A stretch of 64,000 nucleotides of DNA from Kiritimatiellia bacterium (GTDB taxonomy: Bacteria; Verrucomicrobiota; Kiritimatiellia; UBA8416; YA12-FULL-48-11), in assembly GCA_028716365.1 (NCBI GenBank), contig JAQUPZ010000001.1, positions 186,001 to 250,000 on the forward strand, read 5' to 3'. The notes beneath the pieces were generated by a model that had not been told where the DNA came from, made no database searches, and saw nothing but the letters and a program-made list of their open reading frames with translations. The position numbers and the translations under genes are program-made. Below, in pieces: positions 8,440 through 17,452 of the stretch; within the stretch, counting starts at the first letter, position 1; each line of letters opens with the position of its first letter.

Positions 8440-11400
8440 ATGAAAAAAATAGGACATGTATTTACGTACACGTTATTAATGACAGTGGCCGGGATAATTC
8501 ATGCGGATGACATCGTATTGTTTGATGCGGCGGTCATGCCGGTCACGGCGGTTACGTCACAATCAGGTGGTAAATTTGTGGTCAAGGATGGTCTGTTGGA
8601 AATTGAAACCAAAGGTAATACCGGTTATCCAGGCGTATTGATCAAGGGGCAGTGGGATCTTTCCAAATGTAACAGGGTGACCTTTGAGCTGGCGAATCGC
8701 GATAACAAGGGGGAATTGCCCCTTACAGTGCGGCTCGACAACGTGGATGCCGATGCAGGGAAGTCACTTGGAGTTTTTATCGACCGAATAAAGATCAAGG
8801 GCAAGGTTCCTAATGAATACACGGTGCCGCTGCCGCCCGTTCTACCGCATGGCCGCGAAATTACCAGCAAGCTTACAGGGATGCGGAAAGGACCTTTGGC
8901 TACGACGGGTGTCGCTGCCGACCTTGATGCATCCAAAGTTTTTGGAGTGGCGGTTTATATTAAAGAACCAAAGCTTGACTGGAAATGGGGCGTGAAACGG
9001 ATCGTGGCACACACGGGACCGACACCTGAAGTGCCCAACTGGATGAAACTGCCTGCGGATAAATTCTTCCCGTTCATCGACAAGTACGGACAGTTCAAAT
9101 ACAAAGACTGGCCGGGCAAGATACATTCAGACAAGGACTTAAAAGCCGCGCGTGAGCGTGAGAAGATGGATTTGGAACAGCATCCGGGTCCAAAAGGTTG
9201 GAGCAAATTCGGAGGCTGGGCGAATGGCCCGAAGCGTGAAGCTACAGGACATTTCAGGGTGGAGAAAATAGACGGCAAGTGGTGGATGGTGGACCCCGAA
9301 GGATACCTCTACTGGTCGCATGGGCCGGTACGTGTGACACCTTCGACAGCTGTCACCCCTCTGGATAACCGCGAGTTCTATTTTACTGATTTGCCGGGCG
9401 AGAAATCACCGTTCGCAAAGTTTTATACAACGCGAGACGAACTTCTGTTTCCTTATTACGAGAAACGCAACATCAAACGCACATATGACTTTTCTTCGGC
9501 CAACAACTACAGGAAATATGGCGACAGCTGGTACGAAACATTTGCGGATATGGCACACAAACGTCTGCGTAGCTGGGGACTCAATACGATTGCCAACAGT
9601 TCTGACAAGCGCATCTGCGCGATGGATCGCACGCCATACACGGACCGGTTTGAATTGAAGTCGAAACCGCTGGCGGGCAGCCATGACGGCTGGTGGCCAT
9701 TCCGTGACCCGTTCGATCCGTCATTTCGTGCCGATGTGCGCAGGCTCATGAAGGAGCACAAGCAGGAAATGGATGATCCATGGTGCTTCGGATTCTTCGT
9801 GGACAATGAGCTCAGCTGGGGCGGTCCGACCGATCTTGCCACGTGGACATTGGCCTCGCCTGCTGACCAGGCTGCCAAAATAGAGTTTATAAATCGTTTG
9901 AAGAATAAGTATGGCGAGATAGGCAAGCTGAATAAAGTGTGGGGTTCGGAGTACAGGGATTGGGATGCCATGCTGGCTGAAACGAAACGGCCCGGTGCCG
10001 GCGCCAAGGACGACCTGACAGAGTTTACCCTTGTGATCGCCGATGCGTATTTCAAAAATATCCGTGAGGAGTTCAAGGCAGCCGCTCCGAACAAACTATA
10101 CATGGGTTGCCGTTTTGCAGGACGCGGGCCGGAGTTTGCATTGCGGGCGGGGGCAAAATACTGCGATCTCGTGAGCTTCAACATCTATGCGCGTTCGCTG
10201 GATGATTTCAAACTGCCGGTGGACGTCGACAAGGCGGTCATGATAGGTGAATTTCATTTTGGCGCACTGGATCGCGGATTGTTCCATCCGGGGTTGATAC
10301 AGCTGAAAGATCAGGATGAGCGTGCACGCGTTTACATCCAGTATGTGACATCGGCGTTGCAACACCAGAACGTGGTCGGTGTGCACTGGCATCAGTTCGG
10401 TGACCAGGCCACTACCGGTCGCTTTGACGGTGAGAATTTCCAGGTAGGTTTTGTAGATTGCTGTGATACTCCGTACTGGAAAACGATCAACGCCATACGG
10501 CAGGTTGGTTATGACATGTACTCCATACGAAGCGGGTCGGGACCATCATCCAGCAAGGTCGATATGCATCGGATTGCGAACGAGAAGATATTTCTTTCGC
10601 TCTCGCAGGATGGGCGGAAATTTGAGCTGGGTTTTGCAGGCGAAGGAACATCTGTGTCCGGTGACGGCGGATTGTTTGACATGCTGGTTGGATTGGGACA
10701 GTGGCACGAATGCCGTCTTGTGCCCGGTGATCAAAAGGCCGAGGTGAAGAAAGACGGCAAGGCGCTTGTGGCAAAATACAGTAAACTTCATCACAAGGGT
10801 GTCGAATATGATGTTGCGGTCGAGTTGCGCTTTATTCTCGAAGGTGACAAGGTAGTCTGTACAGCTCAGCTTGAAAACCGTTCGAAGCTGGTTGTCGAAG
10901 AATTCTGGTTCCCCTGGGTAGGGCCGTTTCATGGTCTGTCGGAAAAGCCTGAGGACGATACGCTGATCCTGCCGTACGGTTTTGGCAGGCGCGTGAAGAA
11001 CCCCGCCAATTACGTGTTGCAGCATCATACACAGTATATGGCACCCGACCAGAGACGCGTGCTTGCCTGTGCGCATTATCCGGGCGAAATGTCGATGAGC
11101 TGGTTTGGTTTTTACGGCGGAGGCAGGGCGCTGGGACTCCTGTCGCTCGATGAAACGTTCCAGACTACAGGATTGAATGTGTCGCATGATACGGCGACAG
11201 GATTGTTGTCGGCGGGTTTTGTCCGCTATCCGTTTCTGAAGAAAGGAATATGGACTTCCCCTAAATCGGTGGTGCGCCTGCATCGTGGTGACTGGCACAA
11301 TGATGCGGATGTGTACCGCGGCTGGGCTGACAAAACCTGGTGGAACAATTCACCGCGTCCTCAATGGGTGGACAGGATGCACGGCTGGCAGCGGATCATC

Positions 11401-12585
11401 ATGAAACACCAGTACGGAGAGATTTTTTACCGTTACAAGGACCTGGTTGATGTCTACGAGGGCGGCAAACCGTACGGGATTACGACGTTATTTGTTTTCG
11501 GATGGTTCAGGGGTGGAATGGATAACGGTTATCCGGACTATACTGCGGATGAAGAATTAGGCGGTGAAGAAGGGTTACGCCAGGCGATAGCCGAAGTCCA
11601 GCGCAGGGGCGGGCGTGTTATACTTTACTGTAATGGCCATCTTATTGACGTTGACACCGCTTATTACAGGAAGACTGGTAAAAAAATCTGCCTGAAGACA
11701 TCGCAGGGCAGTGAATACCGTGAAGCTTACAAATTTTCGGGTGACGGAACGTTTCTGAGGAACTTCGGGGCCCGGAGTTTTGTGGCAGGCTGCCAGTCGA
11801 CGCCGCAGTGGTGTGAAAAGCTGCTTGATATTGGCCGGTACATGCTATCGTTTGGTCCGGACGGTATATTTTATGATCAGATGGGTGGCTGTATGCCTTA
11901 TCTCTGCTTTGATGAATCGCATCCTCATAAAGGTCCGGCAATGGCACAGGGTCCGGGAAAGAATGCCACACTTGCCGTAATGCGGAAGGAGCTGATCAGC
12001 GGCCATGCCGGTCGTACGATTGGAACGGAACATGTAACGGACTGCCTTGGCCGTCACATGGATTTTCTGCACAATGCCACTTATGGTTCTGCGCAGGGGC
12101 CGGAAACCATGCCCGAAGTGTTCCGTTACACATTCCCTGAGCTTATTGAAAGCAGCCGCCAGATCCGCGATGAGCGCGACCACGTGAAGCGCATGAACTG
12201 GACGTTTCTTTACGGATGGCGGTTCGACGTGGAAATCTGGCGTTGTCGCGGTGATTTACGTGCTGTGCCGGAGTACGGTGCATATCTGGCCAAGCTCAAT
12301 GCCCTCCGTGATCGCTGGCCGGAACTGCTGATGACGGGGAAATTTGTTGATGAGAATTTCTTTGAATATGATCACAAGGCCTGCATGGCAAAGGGATATA
12401 TCTGTGGTGATCGTGCGGCAATTGTTGCGTTGAATAACTCGTCTGCCGCGCATGGCTTTGTCCCTAAAGTCAATGAACAGTGGCGTTTTGTTGAGGGTGC
12501 CACCGTTTCCGGTCATTTCAAACCCGGCGATACAATGCCGGCACAGTCGATAGCAGTGCTGGTCTATATCAAGGGTGGGAAATAG
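8440..12585 (+). CDS. secreted bimodular enzyme: GH50-like agarase domain fused to a DUF6259-type barrel
   Basis: A 1381-residue protein with signal peptide (ending GIIHA). Residues about 25-190 form a carbohydrate-binding-like beta-sandwich. Residues about 230-690 form a GH50-like barrel with DNELSWG (E457, likely acid/base) and GEFHFGALDRG (E604, likely nucleophile), blocks I associate with beta-agarases. After a linking beta-domain, residues about 960-1290 carry a second barrel with DGIFYDQ (D1146) and GTEH (E1197), homologous to the barrel of the gene at 4352. AGGAGGA at 8424-8430 fixes the start at 8440; the frame stays open upstream into the GH16 gene. Substrate is inferred to be a galactan. 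Confidence 0.8.
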   Translation: MKKIGHVFTYTLLMTVAGIIHADDIVLFDAAVMPVTAVTSQSGGKFVVKDGLLEIETKGNTGYPGVLIKGQWDLSKCNRVTFELANRDNKGELPLTVRLDNVDADAGKSLGVFIDRIKIKGKVPNEYTVPLPPVLPHGREITSKLTGMRKGPLATTGVAADLDASKVFGVAVYIKEPKLDWKWGVKRIVAHTGPTPEVPNWMKLPADKFFPFIDKYGQFKYKDWPGKIHSDKDLKAAREREKMDLEQHPGPKGWSKFGGWANGPKREATGHFRVEKIDGKWWMVDPEGYLYWSHGPVRVTPSTAVTPLDNREFYFTDLPGEKSPFAKFYTTRDELLFPYYEKRNIKRTYDFSSANNYRKYGDSWYETFADMAHKRLRSWGLNTIANSSDKRICAMDRTPYTDRFELKSKPLAGSHDGWWPFRDPFDPSFRADVRRLMKEHKQEMDDPWCFGFFVDNELSWGGPTDLATWTLASPADQAAKIEFINRLKNKYGEIGKLNKVWGSEYRDWDAMLAETKRPGAGAKDDLTEFTLVIADAYFKNIREEFKAAAPNKLYMGCRFAGRGPEFALRAGAKYCDLVSFNIYARSLDDFKLPVDVDKAVMIGEFHFGALDRGLFHPGLIQLKDQDERARVYIQYVTSALQHQNVVGVHWHQFGDQATTGRFDGENFQVGFVDCCDTPYWKTINAIRQVGYDMYSIRSGSGPSSSKVDMHRIANEKIFLSLSQDGRKFELGFAGEGTSVSGDGGLFDMLVGLGQWHECRLVPGDQKAEVKKDGKALVAKYSKLHHKGVEYDVAVELRFILEGDKVVCTAQLENRSKLVVEEFWFPWVGPFHGLSEKPEDDTLILPYGFGRRVKNPANYVLQHHTQYMAPDQRRVLACAHYPGEMSMSWFGFYGGGRALGLLSLDETFQTTGLNVSHDTATGLLSAGFVRYPFLKKGIWTSPKSVVRLHRGDWHNDADVYRGWADKTWWNNSPRPQWVDRMHGWQRIIMKHQYGEIFYRYKDLVDVYEGGKPYGITTLFVFGWFRGGMDNGYPDYTADEELGGEEGLRQAIAEVQRRGGRVILYCNGHLIDVDTAYYRKTGKKICLKTSQGSEYREAYKFSGDGTFLRNFGARSFVAGCQSTPQWCEKLLDIGRYMLSFGPDGIFYDQMGGCMPYLCFDESHPHKGPAMAQGPGKNATLAVMRKELISGHAGRTIGTEHVTDCLGRHMDFLHNATYGSAQGPETMPEVFRYTFPELIESSRQIRDERDHVKRMNWTFLYGWRFDVEIWRCRGDLRAVPEYGAYLAKLNALRDRWPELLMTGKFVDENFFEYDHKACMAKGYICGDRAAIVALNNSSAAHGFVPKVNEQWRFVEGATVSGHFKPGDTMPAQSIAVLVYIKGGK

Positions 12586-12587
12586 AG

Positions 12588-12655
12588 TTTGTGTAGCTGC
12601 GTAAACTGTGTCGGGACGTTTTAAAGACACGGCGATATAACGCCGTGGCTACAAA
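12588..12655. repeat. palindromic element with imperfect terminal inverted repeats
   Basis: Just after the GH50-like gene lies a 7-bp perfect stem, CACGGCG/CGCCGTG (12628-12634 and 12641-12647), around the loop ATATAA. It is nested inside outer arms TTTGTGTAGC (12588-12597) and GCTACAAA (12648-12655) that are near-complementary. No T-run follows, so it is a poor intrinsic terminator. The nesting looks more like a dispersed palindromic repeat or a small MITE. I saw no second full copy in the window. Confidence 0.4.
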
Positions 12656-12818
12656 TCAGTGTTACAATCTGGCTTGATTGTTCACAACATGATCTGCTAC
12701 AAATTCATCAACGTTAATCTGATTCATATCAATGAGGACTTTATTCCGGCCGTCTCTGAAAAAAGATGTTTTATCTCTTCTTTAATATCAATGAAAGTAT
12801 GACAAAGGGAGGATGCAC

Positions 12819-14279
12819 ATGAATGGAATTACGCGTCGAGAGTTCACCAGGAGATCCATAACCGCCGGTGTTGGTCTTGCGATGTTCAGTCCGTATTTAC
12901 GGGCGCAGGGCGCAAACAGTGATGTTCGTATTGCCGTCGTGGGTATCAACGGCAGAGGCAGTGGACATCTTGATGAGCTTGGCAAGACCGCGGGGGTCCG
13001 GATAGTGGCGTTGTGCGATGTGGACAAAAATGTTTTGGAACGGCGTGCCAAGGCATTTGCCGACAAAAATATTAAAGTTGATACGTATGTTGATATCCGC
13101 AAATTGCTTGAGAATAAGGAAATTGATGCAGTGTCCATTGCCACGCCCAATCACTGGCATTCACTTATGACGGTATGGGCATGTCAGGCAGGCAAAGATG
13201 TTTACGTGGAAAAGCCGTGCAGTCACAATATATTCGAGGGACGCAAGTGTGTTGAAGCGGCCCGGAAATATAAACGGATAGTCCAGCATGGCACGCAGAG
13301 TCGTTCGAGCAAAGAGTGGGCAAAGGCGGTAGCCGCCGTGCATAGCGGCAAATACGGTAAATTGCTGGTTTCCAAGGGGTATTGCTGTAAGCCGAGGTGG
13401 AGTATTGGGTTCAAGCCTTTCAAGGAAGTGCCTGAGAATCTTGATTTTGATCTGTGGCTTGGGCCTGCGCCACAGCAGAAGTTTCATGAGAACCTGGTAC
13501 ATTATAACTGGCACTGGTTCTGGGACTTTGGCAACGGCGACAGTGGAAACCAGGGTGTTCATCAGATAGACATAGCGCGATGGGCAATCAAGGGATCAAC
13601 ACTGCCAAAGAGCGTGGTCAGCATGGGTGGCAGGTGGGTGGATGGGCCTGACTTCAAGGACCAGGGCGAGACTCCGAACATGGAATTGTCGGTGTTCGAT
13701 TATGACGGGACCCTGATGGTTTTTGAAACGCGGGGACTCGTGGGAAAGACAGATAAATTTCCAAACAAAGCGGATAGTGAAAAGTTCCCAAACAAGGTGG
13801 ATGATGAATTTTATCTGGAACAGGGTGTAATTAAACACGGTAAGTTTTATCCCAAGGGCGAAGGAGAGGGCGAGCCGCTGGGTGATATTGATTTCAAACT
13901 TAATCCCGGCAGTCATTTCAAAAACTTCATAGATTGTGTTCGCAGCCGGAAACAGGAAGAACTCAATGCGGAGATTCTCGAGGGACATCTATCCAGCGCT
14001 TTGTGTCATCTGGGTAACATATCCTACAGACTTGGTTCGGAAAAGCGGTTTAAGGGTCAGATAAAAGCAATGGGAAAGAGCAAGGAAATCAGCGACAGTG
14101 TCATGACGATCCTTGAAAATACCAAGGCCATTGGCGTGGATCCTGCCAAGTTAACTTGCCGGGTCGGGCCAAAACTGAAAATTGATCCAAGTACCGAAAA
14201 GTTTGTGGATAATTCAGCGGCAAATGCGATGTTAACTCGTCCATATCGTGCGCCATTTGTTGTTCCTGAACAGGTGTAA
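12819..14279 (+). CDS. Tat-exported Gfo/Idh/MocA family oxidoreductase
   Basis: A 486-residue protein starting with a twin-arginine signal (ITRREFTRRS then a hydrophobic stretch, AQGA). The Rossmann motif is VGINGRGSG (G42-G49), with ATPNHWH (109-114) and the catalytic EKP (131-133) that define the Gfo/Idh/MocA family. The C-terminal half is the usual alpha/beta substrate domain. Exported members bind NAD(P) in the cytoplasm before translocation and are common near polysaccharide loci in PVC bacteria; some act as redox-neutral glycosidases using tightly bound cofactor. Substrate is unknown. GGGAGG abuts the ATG at 12813, so the ATG at 12819, six bases further on, is the better start. Confidence 0.85.
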   Translation: MNGITRREFTRRSITAGVGLAMFSPYLRAQGANSDVRIAVVGINGRGSGHLDELGKTAGVRIVALCDVDKNVLERRAKAFADKNIKVDTYVDIRKLLENKEIDAVSIATPNHWHSLMTVWACQAGKDVYVEKPCSHNIFEGRKCVEAARKYKRIVQHGTQSRSSKEWAKAVAAVHSGKYGKLLVSKGYCCKPRWSIGFKPFKEVPENLDFDLWLGPAPQQKFHENLVHYNWHWFWDFGNGDSGNQGVHQIDIARWAIKGSTLPKSVVSMGGRWVDGPDFKDQGETPNMELSVFDYDGTLMVFETRGLVGKTDKFPNKADSEKFPNKVDDEFYLEQGVIKHGKFYPKGEGEGEPLGDIDFKLNPGSHFKNFIDCVRSRKQEELNAEILEGHLSSALCHLGNISYRLGSEKRFKGQIKAMGKSKEISDSVMTILENTKAIGVDPAKLTCRVGPKLKIDPSTEKFVDNSAANAMLTRPYRAPFVVPEQV

Positions 14280-14287
14280 TTCATTGT

Positions 14288-17200
14288 TTGAAGAAGTACT
14301 TTCTTGTGAACCAAAAAGGTAGATTCTTCTCAGTAGCAATTGCTCTGATCATTGGTTCTGCTGGTTCTGGTGTAGATTATGCGACCAGTGCGGGACTTGA
14401 TGAAGAACGTCCTTTGTTTGTGATCGGAACGCCGGATAATCGCGCCGCTGAGTTTGGATTGACCGGTCGCGGCGAAGGTTATAAAGCGTATCTTCAAAAA
14501 TACAAAGACCCGGTGGTTTACACAGTAGGCAAAAGCAAACCGGGTGATTGGCCATACATCCATCCAGCCCTAAAAGATCGTTGGGGAGGTGGTAAGGCTC
14601 ATACTTTCAAGATCCGTTTTTCCCGTGAAGAAGACCAAAAACAAAAACTGTTCCTTGTGATTGGACTTGCAGGTGGTTCCCCTTCGGAACGATCAAAGGT
14701 GGTTGTTACTGTCAATAATTCTGTCCTACCCGCCCAGATTGCTCCCAGCGGTGATCCGCGATTGGCTTTTAATCCGATAGGAATCGGCAAGTCTGAAACG
14801 ATGGTCTTTCCAATTCCTGCCGGTCAATTCCGGAAAGGTGAAAACACAATCTCTATAAGGCTTGATGAACAAAGTTGGATCATTTACGACTACATAGCTC
14901 TCAGTAATCAAGCCAAACCTTTACCAATCGCGGTCCCGGTCGAACGTAATTTGCTGGCCGAGTTCCGTAAGGGGCCAATGGCAGGGGTGGATGAGATTGT
15001 ATTTGCGGTTCGACAGCTGGGCGAGGACCCTCACTGGTATGCCAACTTTGGTTATACTCTTGATCATTCGCGCTGGCGAACTTACCTCGACGGAGGGCGG
15101 CTGTGCCGGTTGAATCTCAATACGGGAAAAATAACGGTACTCCTGGACGATCCCGGTGGCGGGATTCGTGATCCTCAATTGGACTACGATGCAAGAAAAA
15201 TACTTTTCTCGTATCGCAAGGGTGGAAACCCGCACTATCACCTTTACGAAATTGGCGTTGATGGTTCAAGTTTGCGTCAGTTGACTGACGGACCGTATGA
15301 TGATGTTGAACCAACCTGGCTTCCCGATGGTGATATCATGTTTATTTCCAGCCGTTGTAACCGCCGTGTCAATTGTCACACCACACAGGTGGGTGTGCTT
15401 TACCGCTGCAGGCCGGACGGCAAAAACATCCAGATTCTTTCCAGTAATAATGAGCATGATAACACCCCCTGGGTTCTGCCTACAGGACAGATACTCTATA
15501 CTCGTTGGGAATATGTGGATCGACATCAGATGTCCTTTCATCACCTCTGGATTACCAGTCCGGACGGTGTACGTCAGACCGTTTTTTACGGCAACATGCA
15601 TCCTGGTATTACCATGATTGATGCCAAGCAGGTTCCGGGATCGCGCAAAGTGGTGGCTTCATTCTCGCCGGGCCATGGACAACGCGAACACAATGGAGTC
15701 ATTACCCTCGTTGATCCCCGTAATGGACCGGATGATCCAGGAAGTGTAAAGGCAATCAGTCATGGTTCTGATTTTCGTGATCCATGGGCGTTCTCGGAAC
15801 AGGCATTCATGGTTGCGCGTTCAACAGATATTGTACTCATGGGCGAATCAGGAGAGATACAAACTGTTTACCGGTTGCCTAAGGAAGATATTACTGCCGG
15901 ATTGCAATGTCACGAGCCGCGACCAGTCTATCGCCGTCAGCGTGAACCGGTGATAACAACTCCTGCCGATTGGAATAAAACGACAGGCCGTCTTCTGCTG
16001 GTTGATGTTTACCGCGGACGGAATATGACAGGCGTCAGCCGCGGTGAGATCAAGAAATTGCTGGTCCTGGAAACATTGCCCAAACCCATGAACTACACTG
16101 GTGGTGCGGAACCATTGAGTTACGGTGGCACATTCACTTTGGAACGCGTGCTGGGTACGATTCCTGTTGAACCGGACGGTTCTGCTTATGCCGAGTTGCC
16201 GGCTTTGCGAAGTTTGTTCTTTGTTGCGTTGGATGAGAATGATCTTTCTGTAAAACGGATGCAAAGTTTTCTGACCGTCATGCCCGGTGAAACTACCACC
16301 TGCATTGGTTGCCACGAACAGCGCACCATGACTCCGCCGTTCCTTCCCCAAAAATTCCAGGCTTCCCGCCGTGCGCCCAGCCGGATTGAACCAATCGCCG
16401 ATGTACCCGAAGTGTTTGATTTTCCCCGCGATATTCAGCCGATTCTTGATCAGTACTGCGTGAGCTGTCACGATTGCGATAATCCGGAAGGAGGTATAAA
16501 TCTTTCAGGTGACCGTGGTCCGCTTTTCAGTCTCAGTTATTACACGATTACCGCGAAAAATCTGGTGGCCGATGGTCGCAATGACATGGGAAACCGTCCA
16601 CCACGGTCCATCGGCAGTTCTGCCAGCCGGCTGTTGGCATTGATGGATGGTAATCATTATGATGCGAAACCTACAGAACGAGAAAAGCGAATGGTTCGAT
16701 TGTGGATAGAAACAGGCGCCACTTATCCCGGCACTTATGCGGCCTTGGGTACCGGCATGATCGGAGGATTTGAAATAATTGACCGCGCGATCCAATTAGA
16801 CCGTACAGACACCAACTGGCCCAACGTTAAATTATCAATGGAAGCCATTCAGAGGCGTTGTTGCAGTTGTCACGATGCAAAAAAGCCACTGCCTATTTCT
16901 CCTTCACATCTAGTCGGGCCAGATGGATATAATGCAAAAGTTTTCCGGGGCATGCCGCCATGGATTAAAATGACACCTGACGATGTCCGCCGCCGCTGGT
17001 CCCGCGATTTGTTCTACAATCTTACGCGGCCTGAAAAGTCCTGTTTGTTGCTGGCGCCTTTGGCGAAACGGGCCGGGGGATTGCAATCATGCGGAACAGC
17101 AGTTTTCGCCGATAAATTGGATCCTGATTACCAGAAGATTCTTGCGGCCATCCAGGATGCAAAGAAAAAGCTGGACCAGATAAGGCGATTTGACATGCCC

Positions 17201-17353
17201 GGTTTCCAGCCGCGCAAGGAATGGGTCTGTGAAATGGAGCGTTACGGTATCCTTGCGGCTAACCATTCTGATAATGCAATGATCGATGTTTATGCCACGG
17301 AACGTACTTATTGGGAATCGCTCTGGTATCGTACAACAACACCGCAACGTTGA
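14288..17353 (+). CDS. secreted HzsA-like beta-propeller protein with three haem c motifs
   Basis: A 1021-residue protein with a signal-like N-terminus. Residues about 45-205 resemble the sandwich domain III of rhamnogalacturonan lyases. Residues about 220-560 carry TolB/PD40-like propeller blades (GSSLRQLTDGPYDDVEPTW, then LPDGDIMFISSR). The C-terminal part holds three CxxCH sites: C672-H676, C724-H728 and C858-H862. This layout matches proteins annotated as hydrazine synthase alpha-subunit-like outside anammox bacteria. Lacking beta and gamma subunits here, hydrazine synthesis is not implied; electron transfer or oxidation of a sugar is more plausible. The TTG start has no clear ribosome site and follows the oxidoreductase after 8 nt. 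Confidence 0.75.
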   Translation: MKKYFLVNQKGRFFSVAIALIIGSAGSGVDYATSAGLDEERPLFVIGTPDNRAAEFGLTGRGEGYKAYLQKYKDPVVYTVGKSKPGDWPYIHPALKDRWGGGKAHTFKIRFSREEDQKQKLFLVIGLAGGSPSERSKVVVTVNNSVLPAQIAPSGDPRLAFNPIGIGKSETMVFPIPAGQFRKGENTISIRLDEQSWIIYDYIALSNQAKPLPIAVPVERNLLAEFRKGPMAGVDEIVFAVRQLGEDPHWYANFGYTLDHSRWRTYLDGGRLCRLNLNTGKITVLLDDPGGGIRDPQLDYDARKILFSYRKGGNPHYHLYEIGVDGSSLRQLTDGPYDDVEPTWLPDGDIMFISSRCNRRVNCHTTQVGVLYRCRPDGKNIQILSSNNEHDNTPWVLPTGQILYTRWEYVDRHQMSFHHLWITSPDGVRQTVFYGNMHPGITMIDAKQVPGSRKVVASFSPGHGQREHNGVITLVDPRNGPDDPGSVKAISHGSDFRDPWAFSEQAFMVARSTDIVLMGESGEIQTVYRLPKEDITAGLQCHEPRPVYRRQREPVITTPADWNKTTGRLLLVDVYRGRNMTGVSRGEIKKLLVLETLPKPMNYTGGAEPLSYGGTFTLERVLGTIPVEPDGSAYAELPALRSLFFVALDENDLSVKRMQSFLTVMPGETTTCIGCHEQRTMTPPFLPQKFQASRRAPSRIEPIADVPEVFDFPRDIQPILDQYCVSCHDCDNPEGGINLSGDRGPLFSLSYYTITAKNLVADGRNDMGNRPPRSIGSSASRLLALMDGNHYDAKPTEREKRMVRLWIETGATYPGTYAALGTGMIGGFEIIDRAIQLDRTDTNWPNVKLSMEAIQRRCCSCHDAKKPLPISPSHLVGPDGYNAKVFRGMPPWIKMTPDDVRRRWSRDLFYNLTRPEKSCLLLAPLAKRAGGLQSCGTAVFADKLDPDYQKILAAIQDAKKKLDQIRRFDMPGFQPRKEWVCEMERYGILAANHSDNAMIDVYATERTYWESLWYRTTTPQR

Positions 17354-17452
17354 CATCCATTGTGCTTCTGATGTAAAATTTTACAATGACAGATGAGAAC
17401 ATGAAAATTATTCCTGAATTTTCAGGGAGAGTAATTTCTTATAACCTGCTTT

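Noticed and set aside
10546..11298. 250-residue minus-strand frame
   Set aside because: Shadow of the GH50-like fusion gene, without start signal or family resemblance.
12671..12774. Short minus-strand frame reading DGRNKVLIDMNQINVDEF
   Set aside because: It looks protein-like but is under 40 residues, lacks a start and shows no recognised family; possibly a relic, not reportable as a gene.
14288..17353. Hydrazine synthase and anammox metabolism
   Set aside because: Only an alpha-subunit-like propeller is present, with no HzsB/HzsC genes or other anammox genes; this type of protein is widespread outside anammox.
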